Source: Bradyrhizobium sp. WSM3983 (GTDB taxonomy: Bacteria > Pseudomonadota > Alphaproteobacteria > Rhizobiales > Xanthobacteraceae). Taken from it: 64,000 nt of DNA. A program made the translations under genes and the position numbers. Shown in pieces: positions 45,954 through 56,158 of the stretch. The stretch's first letter is position 1. Each line of letters begins with the position of its first letter. Where the stretch lies: assembly GCF_000473045.1 (NCBI RefSeq), contig NZ_AXAY01000003.1:1-64000 (forward strand). Direction: 5' to 3'. The notes beneath the pieces are model-generated. The model saw only the letters and a list, made by a program, of their open reading frames with translations. It did not search any database and was not told where the DNA came from.

Positions 45954-46035
45954 GTCGACGACCTCATCGGCCCTCGTTCCGCGCAAAATTCCCAACACGA
46001 CGCCATCCTGGGGCTGCGGGACCAGCTTCTCGATC
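45954..46035 (+). pseudogene. Decayed second copy of the erpA 3' end
   Basis: 82 nt align with the last 84 nt of erpA (41151-41234). Two single-base gaps and scattered changes break the frame, but the last 24 nt (ggctgcgggaccagcttctc plus gatc) are identical. Upstream similarity fades within ~25 nt. The copy ends 11 nt from the stop of the histidine kinase gene. The surrounding 45746-46046 spacer shows nothing else. Confidence 0.8.
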
Positions 46036-46046
46036 CGATCGGCGGT

Positions 46047-48377
<2,331 letters not shown>

Positions 48378-48512
48378 TCGAAAAAACCTTTTCGGTATCA
48401 ATGGCCCAGGGCCGGCTTAAGCCGGGTTAATTTTGTGGGAGATTTTGCGGCGTCCTTGACGGGCGCGTTTGCAGTTTGTTCTAACCATGGCCCCTGCCCG
48501 GAGCCCGCCGAC

Positions 48513-49310
48513 ATGCCCATCAGAGTTGCCACCTGGAACGTGAATTCGGTCCGGCAGCGGATCGACCCCCTGCTGACCTGGCTGAAGGAGTGCCAGCCGG
48601 ACATCGTCTGCCTCCAGGAAATCAAATGTGTCGACGAGGCCTTCCCGCGGCTGGAGATCGAGGCGCTCGGCTACAACGTGGTGACGCACGGGCAGAAGAC
48701 GTTCAACGGCGTCGCCCTGCTCTCCAAGCTCAAATTCGACGAGACCAAGTCGGGACTCGCCGGCGACGACGAGGATGCACACGCCCGCTTCCTCGAGGGT
48801 GTGGTGACGCTCAAGCGCGGGGTTTTGCGCATCGCCTGTCTTTATCTGCCCAATGGCAATCCGGTCGGGACAGAGAAATATCCCTACAAGCTCAAATGGA
48901 TGTCACGGCTTCTTGAGTATTCGAAGGAGCGCCTTAAGGCCGAGGAGCCGCTGATCCTCGCAGGCGACTTCAACGTCATTCCGCACGCCCGCGACGTCCA
49001 CAATCCCGCGGCCTGGACCGAGGACGCCCTGTTCAAGACGGAGACGCGGGAGAGCTTCCAGTCCCTGCTCGGCCTCGGCCTGACCGATGCCTTGCGGGCC
49101 GTCACCGACGAGCCCGGGCTCTACACCTTCTGGGACTACCAGGCGGGCGCCTGGCAGAAGAACCAGGGTCTGCGCATCGACCATCTGCTGCTGTCGCCGC
49201 AGGCCGGCGATCGGCTCGCCAATGTCGGCATCGACAGCTACGTGCGGTCCTGGGAGAAGCCGTCGGACCACGTGCCGGTGTGGGCGGATCTGGATCTGGA
49301 GGCGGCGTAG
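48513..49310 (+). CDS. xthA: Exodeoxyribonuclease III (265 aa)
   Basis: A Mg-dependent AP endonuclease and 3'-repair exonuclease. Conserved parts are RVATWNVNSVRQRIDPLLTW, CLQEIKCVDEAFP (Glu metal ligand), FNGVALLSKL, ILAGDFNVIPHARDV (catalytic Asp/Asn), WDYQAGAWQKNQGLRIDHLL and SDHVPVWADL with the catalytic His. Length is typical. In relatives I recall xthA closer to erpA; here the accessory block and the kinase lie between. Confidence 0.95.
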   Translation: MPIRVATWNVNSVRQRIDPLLTWLKECQPDIVCLQEIKCVDEAFPRLEIEALGYNVVTHGQKTFNGVALLSKLKFDETKSGLAGDDEDAHARFLEGVVTLKRGVLRIACLYLPNGNPVGTEKYPYKLKWMSRLLEYSKERLKAEEPLILAGDFNVIPHARDVHNPAAWTEDALFKTETRESFQSLLGLGLTDALRAVTDEPGLYTFWDYQAGAWQKNQGLRIDHLLLSPQAGDRLANVGIDSYVRSWEKPSDHVPVWADLDLEAA

Positions 49311-49323
49311 CCGCCATTCAGGT

Positions 49324-49356
49324 GGTGGGCACGGCGCATTCGCGCCTTTGCCCACC
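49324..49356. terminator. Bidirectional terminator hairpin
   Basis: GGTGGGCA (49324-49331) pairs with TGCCCACC (49349-49356), and inside it GGCGC (49333-49337) pairs with GCGCC (49342-49346). It lies between convergent xthA and the exoR-like gene. I recall similar hairpins recurring between Bradyrhizobium genes, so it may also be a repeat family. Confidence 0.65.
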
Positions 49357-49370
49357 CGACAAGAGCGAAG

Positions 49371-50195
49371 TTACTCGTGGCGGCCCTGCACCCACTGTTC
49401 CAGCATTTGCAGGCACATGGCGCGGTCGTCGTCCGACGCCTTGGCGAAGGCGCGATTGTAGTTTTCCTTGATCCAGATCTCGTCGGTGCCGGCGCTGTCA
49501 CGCGCAAGCGTGAGCCACATCAGGCCGCGCGCGGCCTGTCGCGGCAGGCGGTCGCCGTTGAACAGCATCTGCCCGAGCAGCGCCTGGGCCTCGTGCTGGC
49601 CCTTCTGGGCGGCGAGGCCGAGCCAGCGCGCGCCGTAGCGGAAATCCTCGCGCGAGGCGTCCGGCGTCTTCAGATAGAGCCGGGCGAGGTCGTACTGGGC
49701 ATCCGCATTGCCGAAATAGGAGGCGGCATAGGAGAACATCTCCCGCGCCCGGTCCGGGTCGGCCTTGATCTTCGAATTCGGGATACCGCTCAGATAGTAG
49801 CGGCCGAGCGCAACAAAGGCGTTGGCCACGACCTGCGCCTGCGGCGCCGACGGGCTGTCCTCGGCATGCGCGTTCGCGATCCGGGTGAAATATTCGAAAG
49901 CGCGGACGTCATCCTGGGCCACGCCGTCGCCACTGGCGTACATGCGGCCGAGCTTCCACTGCGCGATGGGATGACCGCCCTCGGCGGCATATTGCAGGGC
50001 GCTGAGCGAGGTTTCCTGGGTCGCGACCGGCGGGGCCGCCTTGCGCACCGCGCCCGCAGCACCGGGCAAGGTGGTCACGACCGGAATGGTCGCATCCTTG
50101 GGGTTGACCGGCGCGCCGTCGAAGGCGAGCGCCGGCGCGGCCAACGCGGCAGCCCCTAACACAAACGCAACGATGGCACGCCTAGATGTCCGCAT
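49371..50195 (-). CDS. ExoR-like periplasmic Sel1-repeat protein (274 aa)
   Basis: A signal peptide (RRAIVAFVLGAAALAAPALA) precedes Sel1/TPR-like repeats, for example LQYAAEGGHPIAQWKLGRMY, AFEYFTRIANAHAEDSPSAP and AQYDLARLYLKT. The layout and phrases (alanine-rich start, YAAEGGHP, ASGDGVAQDDVRAFEYF) match ExoR, the periplasmic inhibitor of the ExoS/ChvI two-component system that controls exopolysaccharide and flagella in rhizobia. Its start lies 14 nt inside the end of ilvD in another frame, so translation may be coupled. No exoS/chvI genes are in the window. Confidence 0.78.
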   Translation of the reverse strand: MRTSRRAIVAFVLGAAALAAPALAFDGAPVNPKDATIPVVTTLPGAAGAVRKAAPPVATQETSLSALQYAAEGGHPIAQWKLGRMYASGDGVAQDDVRAFEYFTRIANAHAEDSPSAPQAQVVANAFVALGRYYLSGIPNSKIKADPDRAREMFSYAASYFGNADAQYDLARLYLKTPDASREDFRYGARWLGLAAQKGQHEAQALLGQMLFNGDRLPRQAARGLMWLTLARDSAGTDEIWIKENYNRAFAKASDDDRAMCLQMLEQWVQGRHE

Positions 50196-51906
50196 AACAC
50201 TGTTTCTCGTGCGCGCCGCCTGGATGGGTTACTGCCCCATCGACCGCTGGTCCAACCTGCTGAGCATATTTCCAGAGCGCACCCGACGTGTGATTAGTCG
50301 CGCGAGGGCTCCATTTGGTTTTGCGCTGGGCGAGCTCGGCGTCGCTCAATTTTACGTTAAGGATCCCAGCGACGGCGTCGATCTCGATGATGTCGCCATC
50401 CTGCAACAGTGCGATCGGACCGCCGATGGCAGCTTCCGGCCCGACATGGCCGATGCAGAAGCCGCGGGTGGCGCCTGAAAAGCGGCCATCGGTGATGAGC
50501 GCGATCTTGCCGCCCATGCCTTGCCCGGTCAGCGCCGCAGTGGTCTGGAGCATCTCCCGCATGCCGGGGCCGCCCTTGGGGCCCTCGTAGCGGATCACGA
50601 TGACTTCGCCTTCGCGGTACGTGCGGTTCTGGACGGCCTCGAAGGCGTCCTCTTCCCGGTCGAAGCAACGTGCCGGACCGGTGAACCTCAAGTTGGACAT
50701 TCCCGCGACTTTCACGATCGCACCTTCTGGCGCCAAATTACCCTTCAGACCGACCACACCGCCTGTGACGGTGATGGGCTTGTCTGCCGGGTGCACCACG
50801 TCCTGGTGCGGATTCCATTTCACGCTTTTGAGGTTTTCGGCGATCGTTCGACCGGTGACCGTAATGCAGTCGCCGTGAAGAAATCCGTTGTCGAGCAGCG
50901 TCTTCATCAGAAGCGGTATGCCACCTACTTCAAACATGTCTTTGGCGACATAACGGCCACCCGGCTTCAAATCCGCGACATATGGTGTCTTTTTGAAGAT
51001 TTCGGCGACGTCGAACAGATCGAACTTGATGCCGCACTCATGCGCTATCGCAGGCAAATGCAGTGCAGCATTGGTCGAGCCGCCGGAGGCCGCGACCACG
51101 GCGGCCGCATTCTCCAGCGCCTTACGGGTGACGATGTCGCGCGGCCGGATATTTTGGGCGATCAGGTCCATCACCTTCTCGCCCGCGGTCATGCAGAAGG
51201 CGTCGCGGATTTCATACGGTGCCGGGGCACCGGCCGAGTAAGGCAGCGCGAGGCCGATGGCTTCCGAGACGGTCGCCATGGTGTTGGCGGTGAACTGCGC
51301 GCCGCAAGCGCCCGCCGAGGGGCACGCCACGCGCTCGATCTCGTCGAGGTCCTCGTCCGACATGGCGCCGACCGAGTGCTTGCCGACCGCCTCGAACATG
51401 TCCTGCACGGTGACCTGCTGCCCGCGGAAATTGCCGGGCAGGATCGAGCCGCCGTAAATGAAGATCGAGGGCACGTTGAGGCGGACCATTGCCATCATCA
51501 TGCCGGGCAGCGACTTGTCGCAGCCCGCAAGGCCGACGAGGGCGTCATAGGCATGGCCACGCACGGTGAGCTCGACGGAATCGGCGATGCATTCGCGCGA
51601 CGGCAGCGAGGAGCGCATGCCGTCATGGCCCATCGCGATGCCGTCGGTGACGGTGATGGTGCAGAATTCGCGGGGCGTGCCGCCGGCGGATGCGACGCCC
51701 TTCTTCACCGCCTGCGCCTGGCGCATCAACGAGATGTTGCAGGGAGCGGCCTCGTTCCAGCACGAGGCAACGCCGACGAAGGGCTGGTGGATCTGCTCGG
51801 TGGTCAGCCCCATGGCGTAGAAATAGGAGCGATGGGGCGCGCGCGTCGGACCTTCCGTCACGTGACGGCTCGGCAGCCTCTGCTTGATGTTGGTCTTGGC
51901 GTCCAT
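50182..51906 (-). CDS. ilvD: Dihydroxy-acid dehydratase (574 aa)
   Basis: This Fe-S enzyme makes the 2-keto acids of isoleucine and valine from dihydroxy acids. Cluster and active-site segments are visible: VASCWNEAAPCN, LVGLAGCDKSLPGMMMAMV and ACPSAGACGAQFTANTMA. The IYGGSILPG and ATRGFCIGHVGPEAA segments also fit. Length is normal. It is the first gene of a unit with the exoR-like gene, which overlaps its last 14 nt. No attenuator was recognised upstream. Confidence 0.96.
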   Translation of the reverse strand: MDAKTNIKQRLPSRHVTEGPTRAPHRSYFYAMGLTTEQIHQPFVGVASCWNEAAPCNISLMRQAQAVKKGVASAGGTPREFCTITVTDGIAMGHDGMRSSLPSRECIADSVELTVRGHAYDALVGLAGCDKSLPGMMMAMVRLNVPSIFIYGGSILPGNFRGQQVTVQDMFEAVGKHSVGAMSDEDLDEIERVACPSAGACGAQFTANTMATVSEAIGLALPYSAGAPAPYEIRDAFCMTAGEKVMDLIAQNIRPRDIVTRKALENAAAVVAASGGSTNAALHLPAIAHECGIKFDLFDVAEIFKKTPYVADLKPGGRYVAKDMFEVGGIPLLMKTLLDNGFLHGDCITVTGRTIAENLKSVKWNPHQDVVHPADKPITVTGGVVGLKGNLAPEGAIVKVAGMSNLRFTGPARCFDREEDAFEAVQNRTYREGEVIVIRYEGPKGGPGMREMLQTTAALTGQGMGGKIALITDGRFSGATRGFCIGHVGPEAAIGGPIALLQDGDIIEIDAVAGILNVKLSDAELAQRKTKWSPRATNHTSGALWKYAQQVGPAVDGAVTHPGGAHEKQCYADI

Positions 51907-52348
51907 CGCGACCAGTTTCCTTGGCTAACCCTTGTCAGACCCGGAACATCAGACCCAAGATTTGAATCGACCTTGGGATTTCCTGCCGCCTGCAAGGGAC
52001 CAGCCCAGCCCCTGAAACATTCGAACGATTTTATTCATGTTCGGGTGTGGCCAAAAAGCGGCGCCGATGCGAACGGACTGCGATAACGGGTAAATCGCAC
52101 GGGAATGTTGCCGGGAGAGCACAATCGTGGCTCAGAGGACACGAAAAAGCCTACTCTATTACCTCGCGGAGATGACAATCCACAACTGGAGATTTTGTGA
52201 CAAAGGCGGCGCGCCCGATTTCTGGGCGATGACGCCCAAGCCCAACTGAGTCGGCGTTGACGCTGCTAATCCCGTCTTTCTCGAGAGCTTGTGAAGCATT
52301 CGGATTTTGCGGTCTTTTTGCGTTTGCCTTCTCGCCGCCTTGACTAAT
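51907..52348. other. Divergent spacer between ilvD and rcnR (442 nt)
   Basis: No convincing gene. A short open stretch near 52173-52249 and mild AT-richness near 52020-52140 are all I see. It must carry the ilvD promoter; that of rcnR overlaps the operator at 52349-52365. Confidence 0.4.
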
Positions 52349-52365
52349 ATAGGGTACCCCCCTAT
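52349..52365. promoter_or_regulatory. Likely RcnR operator
   Basis: ATAGGGTACCCCCCTAT has inverted ATAGGG/CCCTAT ends around a C-tract. RcnR/CsoR-type operators are short inverted repeats with a G/C tract in the centre. It lies 9 nt before the rcnR start and would let RcnR repress rcnRA. Confidence 0.75.
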
Positions 52366-52374
52366 CTTATTAAG

Positions 52375-52653
52375 ATGTCGCATACAATCAAGCACAAGTC
52401 GAAGCTCGTCGGCCGGGTCCGGCGCATCAAGGGGCAGCTCGAGGCCGTTGAACGCGCGCTCGAGCAGGAGATCGGCTGCGCTGATGTGCTGATGCTGGTG
52501 GCTTCCGTGAAAGGCGCGATCAGCGGTCTCACCACCGAGCTGCTGGAAGATCACATCCGCCATCACGTCGTGGATCCAGCGTACGAACAGGATCCGGAGA
52601 AGGCCAAGGGTGCCGCCGACCTTATCGATGTCGTCCGAACCTATTTGAAGTGA
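52375..52653 (+). CDS. rcnR: Nickel/cobalt-responsive repressor RcnR (92 aa)
   Basis: A CsoR/RcnR-family all-helical repressor that leaves DNA on binding metal. The four Ni/Co ligands known for E. coli RcnR all fall at the same positions: His3, Cys35, His60 and His64 (MSHTIKHK, IGCADVLM, EDHIRHHVV). This separates it from FrmR and CsoR relatives. The basic surface RVRRIKGQLEAVERALEQ binds DNA. It directly precedes and likely controls rcnA; its stop codon TGA (52651-52653) overlaps a possible GTG start of rcnA. Confidence 0.92.
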   Translation: MSHTIKHKSKLVGRVRRIKGQLEAVERALEQEIGCADVLMLVASVKGAISGLTTELLEDHIRHHVVDPAYEQDPEKAKGAADLIDVVRTYLK

Positions 52654-52658
52654 ACGAG

Positions 52659-53720
52659 ATGACCGACCTGTCTCACCTGCTCCAGCAGAGCAGCGCGCAT
52701 GCATGGATGTTCGTGCCCAGTGCGATCCTGCTCGGTGCCCTGCACGGTCTCGAGCCCGGGCATTCCAAGACCATGATGGCCGCGTTCATCATCGCCATCA
52801 GGGGAACCGTGCTCCAGGCTGTGCTGCTCGGCCTGTCGGCGACCATCTCCCATACCGCCATCGTCTGGGCGATCGCGCTGGCGGGATTGTCTTTCGGCCA
52901 GGAATTGTCCGGCGAACGCAGCGAGGCCTATCTGCAACTGGCGTCCGCCGTCATCATCATCGGCATCGCCGGCTGGATGGTCTGGCGCACCTGGCGGGAG
53001 CAGAATCACGAGCATGACCATCATCACCACGACGAGCCGCACCCCATCTCGTTGGCCGGCTTGCCGCTGCTGATCGAGGTGTTCGAAGGCGACGTGCCGC
53101 CTCACTGGCGGATCTGGAGCGAGACCGGCGCGCTTCCCGCAGCCCGCGACATCGAGGTGACCACGATCCGCGAAGACGGTACGGCCCAGACATTCGCGTT
53201 CGCCGCTTGCGATGGATACCTCGAAAGTGTCGAGGAGATTCCCGAGCCGCATGCGTTCAAGGCGCGTATCGCACTTGCCGGCGACTCCATCGAGATACTG
53301 TTTAGCGAGCACGATCACGACCACATGTATCTCGGCGAAGAGGACGACGCTCATGCGCGCGCCCACGCCGCCGACATCCGCAAGCGCTTTGGGGGACGCA
53401 ACGTGACGACGGCGCAGATCGTGCTGTTCGGCCTCACCGGCGGACTGATCCCCTGTCCCGCCGCGATCACCGTACTGCTGCTTTGTATTCAGCTGAAGCA
53501 GTTCAGCCTCGGCTTTGTCCTGGTGCTGTCCTTCGGCATCGGCCTTGCGATCACGATGGTGTCGGCGGGCGTTCTCGCGGCGCTCAGCCTGCGGCACGTC
53601 GAACGACACTGGGGCGGCTTCAGCCGCTACGCCCACCGCGCGCCCTATGTCTCGGCAGCCCTGATCGTCTTCGTCGGTCTGTACACCGGCTGGACCGGTC
53701 TGCACGAACTGGTCTCGTGA
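52659..53720 (+). CDS. rcnA: Nickel/cobalt efflux protein RcnA (353 aa)
   Basis: A NicO-family membrane exporter. The first helix ends in the metal motif HGLEPGHSKT (residues 29-38), and FGLTGGLIPCPAAITVLLL and LSFGIGLAITMV mark the C-terminal helices. A His-rich loop (EHDHHHHDEPH) starts near 115 and another follows near 220 (EHDHDHM). Between them is a ~100-residue domain (PLLIEVFEGDVPPHWRIWSE...FAACDGYLESVEEIPEPH) that makes the protein longer than E. coli RcnA. The start may also be the GTG at 52650, coupled to rcnR. Confidence 0.92.
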   Translation: MTDLSHLLQQSSAHAWMFVPSAILLGALHGLEPGHSKTMMAAFIIAIRGTVLQAVLLGLSATISHTAIVWAIALAGLSFGQELSGERSEAYLQLASAVIIIGIAGWMVWRTWREQNHEHDHHHHDEPHPISLAGLPLLIEVFEGDVPPHWRIWSETGALPAARDIEVTTIREDGTAQTFAFAACDGYLESVEEIPEPHAFKARIALAGDSIEILFSEHDHDHMYLGEEDDAHARAHAADIRKRFGGRNVTTAQIVLFGLTGGLIPCPAAITVLLLCIQLKQFSLGFVLVLSFGIGLAITMVSAGVLAALSLRHVERHWGGFSRYAHRAPYVSAALIVFVGLYTGWTGLHELVS

Positions 53721-53723
53721 CGA

Positions 53724-53749
53724 GCAGCGGCGCGGTATCCGCTGCTTTT
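53724..53749 (+). terminator. Intrinsic terminator of rcnRA
   Basis: GCAGCGG (53724-53730), loop CGCGGTAT, CCGCTGC (53739-53745), then TTTT. A classic Rho-independent terminator just after the rcnA stop codon. Confidence 0.8.
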
Positions 53750-53753
53750 CCGG

Positions 53754-54674
53754 TTAGCCTTTCGCGCTCGCAGTCTTGTCGAGCGCGGCACGCAGGCCCT
53801 TGGCGAGCTTGACCGCGTCGTCATTGGCCCAGAAGTGCATGAAGAACAGCCGTGGCTGCTCGTCCAGCATGTGGCTGTGCAACGCCGTCACCTCGATGCC
53901 ATTCGCCAGCAGCGCCGTAATCACCGGGTTCACCTCGTCACCCGACAGAACGAAGTCGCCGGTGATGGCAGCCTTGCCGTTGCCGGTTGGCTGGAAGTTG
54001 ATGCCGATCGCGACGCCCATCGCCCCGACGGGTGTGAGCGGCATGCCCTCCTGTGTGATCGGATCGCGACGCTTGACGTTGAATTGGTAGACGCCGCCAT
54101 TGGCCTGGCCCTTCGCGCCGATGATCTGGTCGAGCTTGGCTGTATCGAGATCGACGGCAGGCGGCGGATTGGCCGGTGCGGCAACGGTCAGCGGAGTCTT
54201 GCTCTCGGCGAGTGCATCGTGGATCGCAGAGGCCAGCTTGACGGGGTCCCCGTGTCCCGCGACATGCATGTAGAACGTCGCCGGGCTCGCACGCAGCAGA
54301 TGATTGTGCACGGCTGTGATCTCGAGACCGCTCGCGATCATCTTCGCCATCACGGGATTGATCTCGGTCTCGAGCAGCACGAGGTCGCCCATGACCATGG
54401 CGCCGCCATGGGAAGGCTTGAACGCCACCCAGCCGCCGAGGGCCAGCGCCGGCTTGATCGCGACCCCGTCCAGGGTCACAGAGAGATCGCTGCGCGGAAA
54501 CCCGTATCGGTGAACGTCATCCGAGACGGCGGCCTTGCGGCCGAGCGTTTGGTCGATCGCCTGCCAATTGACGTCTTCCGCCCGCGCCGGCGCGACGAAT
54601 TGCGCGGCGAGCGATGCTGGACCCACGACAGCGGCCAGCAAGAAGGCTGCGTGACAGATTGTTCGTAGTCGCAT
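53754..54674 (-). CDS. DUF1259 exported protein, duplicated domain (306 aa)
   Basis: A signal peptide (residues about 1-32, ending PARA) is followed by two DUF1259 (LppY/LpqO-type) domains. In each the order is a DxxLGRK/IIGAKG start, GVAIKPALALGGWVAFKP or MGVAIGINFQPTG, DLVLLETEINPVM or DFVLSGDEVNPVITALLANG, and a paired His motif (HNHLLRASPATFYMHVAGHG and HSHMLDEQPRLFFMHFW). The His pairs suggest metal binding, but the function is unknown. ATG 54674 is chosen because AGGAG lies 7 nt upstream. It is convergent with rcnA. Confidence 0.88.
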   Translation of the reverse strand: MRLRTICHAAFLLAAVVGPASLAAQFVAPARAEDVNWQAIDQTLGRKAAVSDDVHRYGFPRSDLSVTLDGVAIKPALALGGWVAFKPSHGGAMVMGDLVLLETEINPVMAKMIASGLEITAVHNHLLRASPATFYMHVAGHGDPVKLASAIHDALAESKTPLTVAAPANPPPAVDLDTAKLDQIIGAKGQANGGVYQFNVKRRDPITQEGMPLTPVGAMGVAIGINFQPTGNGKAAITGDFVLSGDEVNPVITALLANGIEVTALHSHMLDEQPRLFFMHFWANDDAVKLAKGLRAALDKTASAKG

Positions 54675-54949
54675 GGTCATTCTCCTGGTGTTCCTGCCCC
54701 AGGTCGAATCCGTTTTCGGCTCAGGCATTCGCAACCGTGCGCGCCGACGCATGCCGCGCGAGGCGAATGAGCCACTCTGTCGAACGAAACGGAGGTGTAG
54801 GAAATGGACATGCTGCGCCCTTGGTGATCAGGACGCGATGCTTGGGCATGTCGCCTCGCGGGGAGACCGCATATCCCCGATGGCTCGAATAGAAGCCCGG
54901 AGGTCCAAGCTGTCAACCGCGTGCAATCCGTGGCCCTTCGAAAAGATTT

Positions 54950-55127
54950 GATCGATCAAATGGAACGAAATCGATTGCGCCCGTCCCGCCCACCGCACAA
55001 AACAGCCGCTTCGTTCGCGTCTTCGAAGCCCTCGCCGCCGTCGGCATCGCGGCGCGACCGGCCATCTACGATGAAAGCTTCACTGATGCGGTCCGCGAGC
55101 AACTGCTTGCGGTCGACGGCGTGCTTG
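54950..55127 (+). pseudogene. N-terminal remnant of a Cj0069-family (ATP-grasp-like) gene
   Basis: In one frame the plus strand reads PPTAQNSRFVRVFEALAAVG then IAARPAIYDESFTDAVREQL and LAVDGVLV. I recognise this as the start of Cj0069-family proteins. Neither a credible start codon nor the remaining ~300 codons is present; the frame runs into the end of cbtA at 55130. It looks like a deletion remnant. Family assignment is from memory of the motif. Confidence 0.5.
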
Positions 55128-55129
55128 TC

Positions 55130-55939
55130 TCAAGCGCGCTGGTTTGCGCCGCGGCCGAAACGCGCGAACACCGCGCTGGTCAGACCGCCGAGCAAGGTCC
55201 AGAACACCAGGCTCGTCACCGTCACCGCCGTGACGAACTGATGCGTCAGCGACGACGGCACGTTGGTCTCGATGTTGGCGAGCTCCGGCGCGCCGATCAG
55301 ATGCGGCAGCGTCAGCAGGATTACGCCGGCGATTGCCGCCGGCACCGAGCGGCGGAAGGCAATCAAGGCGAGCCCGCCGGCCGTGGCCAGCACGGCGGCC
55401 AGCCACCAGATCTGGCGCGACAACAGCGGCGCGACAGGCACACCGGGGAGCTCGGGCGGCAGGCCGAGGCCGGGCGCAAGCGTAAAGACGGCAAAGCCCG
55501 CCAGGCCCCACAGCAGGCCTTCGTGCCAGGAGACGTTGGCCCCGGTGGCGCCGCTGCGCACGGCGAAGAAGCCAGCCAGCAGCAGGGCGAAGCCGATCGC
55601 GGTCAGGATATTGGCGGCGGCGGTATAGGCGTTGCGCTCAAAACCATCGCGCGGCTCCCATGCCCCGGCGCCATGGTCGTGGTCGCCGGCGCCATGGTCG
55701 CCGTGATCATGGGCGGCATGGTCATGATCTGCGTGGTCATGATCTGCGTGGTCATGCCCGGTCGTTGCGGGCTGCGCAGTGGCCGGAGCCTCATGCTGGT
55801 GCATCTCCGCCGCCTTCTCGAAGACTTCCGCCTTCAGAATCAGGGGGACGGTGCCGAACTGCTGGACGACAGTGACGATGAGACCGACGATGAAACCGGC
55901 AATGACCGACGCGAAGACGATCGAGCGAAATGTGCTCAT
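55130..55939 (-). CDS. cbtA: CbtA-family cobalt transporter (269 aa)
   Basis: A predicted inner-membrane cobalt transporter subunit. The first helix (RSIVFASVIAGFIVGLIVTV) is followed by a His/Asp-rich external loop of about residues 60-92 (GHDHADHDHADHDHAAHDHG), then AYTAAANILTAIGFALLLAG and about four more helices, including HEGLLWGLAGFAVFTLAPGL and LPPELPG. Both are CbtA signatures. The His loop is encoded by imperfect tandem DNA repeats. It starts 10 nt after the cbtB stop. Confidence 0.92.
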   Translation of the reverse strand: MSTFRSIVFASVIAGFIVGLIVTVVQQFGTVPLILKAEVFEKAAEMHQHEAPATAQPATTGHDHADHDHADHDHAAHDHGDHGAGDHDHGAGAWEPRDGFERNAYTAAANILTAIGFALLLAGFFAVRSGATGANVSWHEGLLWGLAGFAVFTLAPGLGLPPELPGVPVAPLLSRQIWWLAAVLATAGGLALIAFRRSVPAAIAGVILLTLPHLIGAPELANIETNVPSSLTHQFVTAVTVTSLVFWTLLGGLTSAVFARFGRGANQRA

Positions 55940-55949
55940 GCCACCCCGG

Positions 55950-56156
55950 TTAGTGGCAGGGGAACGCGTTCGAATGGCGGACGTCGTGGGCCGCGTTGTG
56001 GACGACGTCGATGTGCGAGAAGCCGACCATGCCGATCACGAACACGCCGAGCACCATGGCCATCAGAGCCTGTGACAGCCGTCCCACCTGGCCGGCGGCG
56101 ACCGGAAGCGTGACCTGGGCCGTGACCGGGGCGTTGGCGAGCTGGGATTGGCTCAT
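55950..56156 (-). CDS. cbtB: CbtB-family cobalt transporter subunit (68 aa)
   Basis: A single-helix protein (MAMVLGVFVIGMVGFSHIDV) ending in the CbtB signature HNAAHDVRHSNAFPCH. CbtB is the small partner of CbtA, often controlled by a cobalamin riboswitch, but none was recognised here. It follows a DUF1488-like reading frame by 2 nt, so the three genes probably share a transcript. It starts at ATG 56156. Confidence 0.92.
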   Translation of the reverse strand: MSQSQLANAPVTAQVTLPVAAGQVGRLSQALMAMVLGVFVIGMVGFSHIDVVHNAAHDVRHSNAFPCH

Positions 56157-56158
56157 GG

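Noticed and set aside
41235-46011. Integrative element with its own integrase in the erpA-bounded block
   Set aside because: None of the five genes in it is an integrase, recombinase or transposase, so only the boundary signal is reported.
48378-48401. TTG start for the hybrid histidine kinase
   Set aside because: ATG 48377 is in frame and adequate; the extra eight residues have no support.
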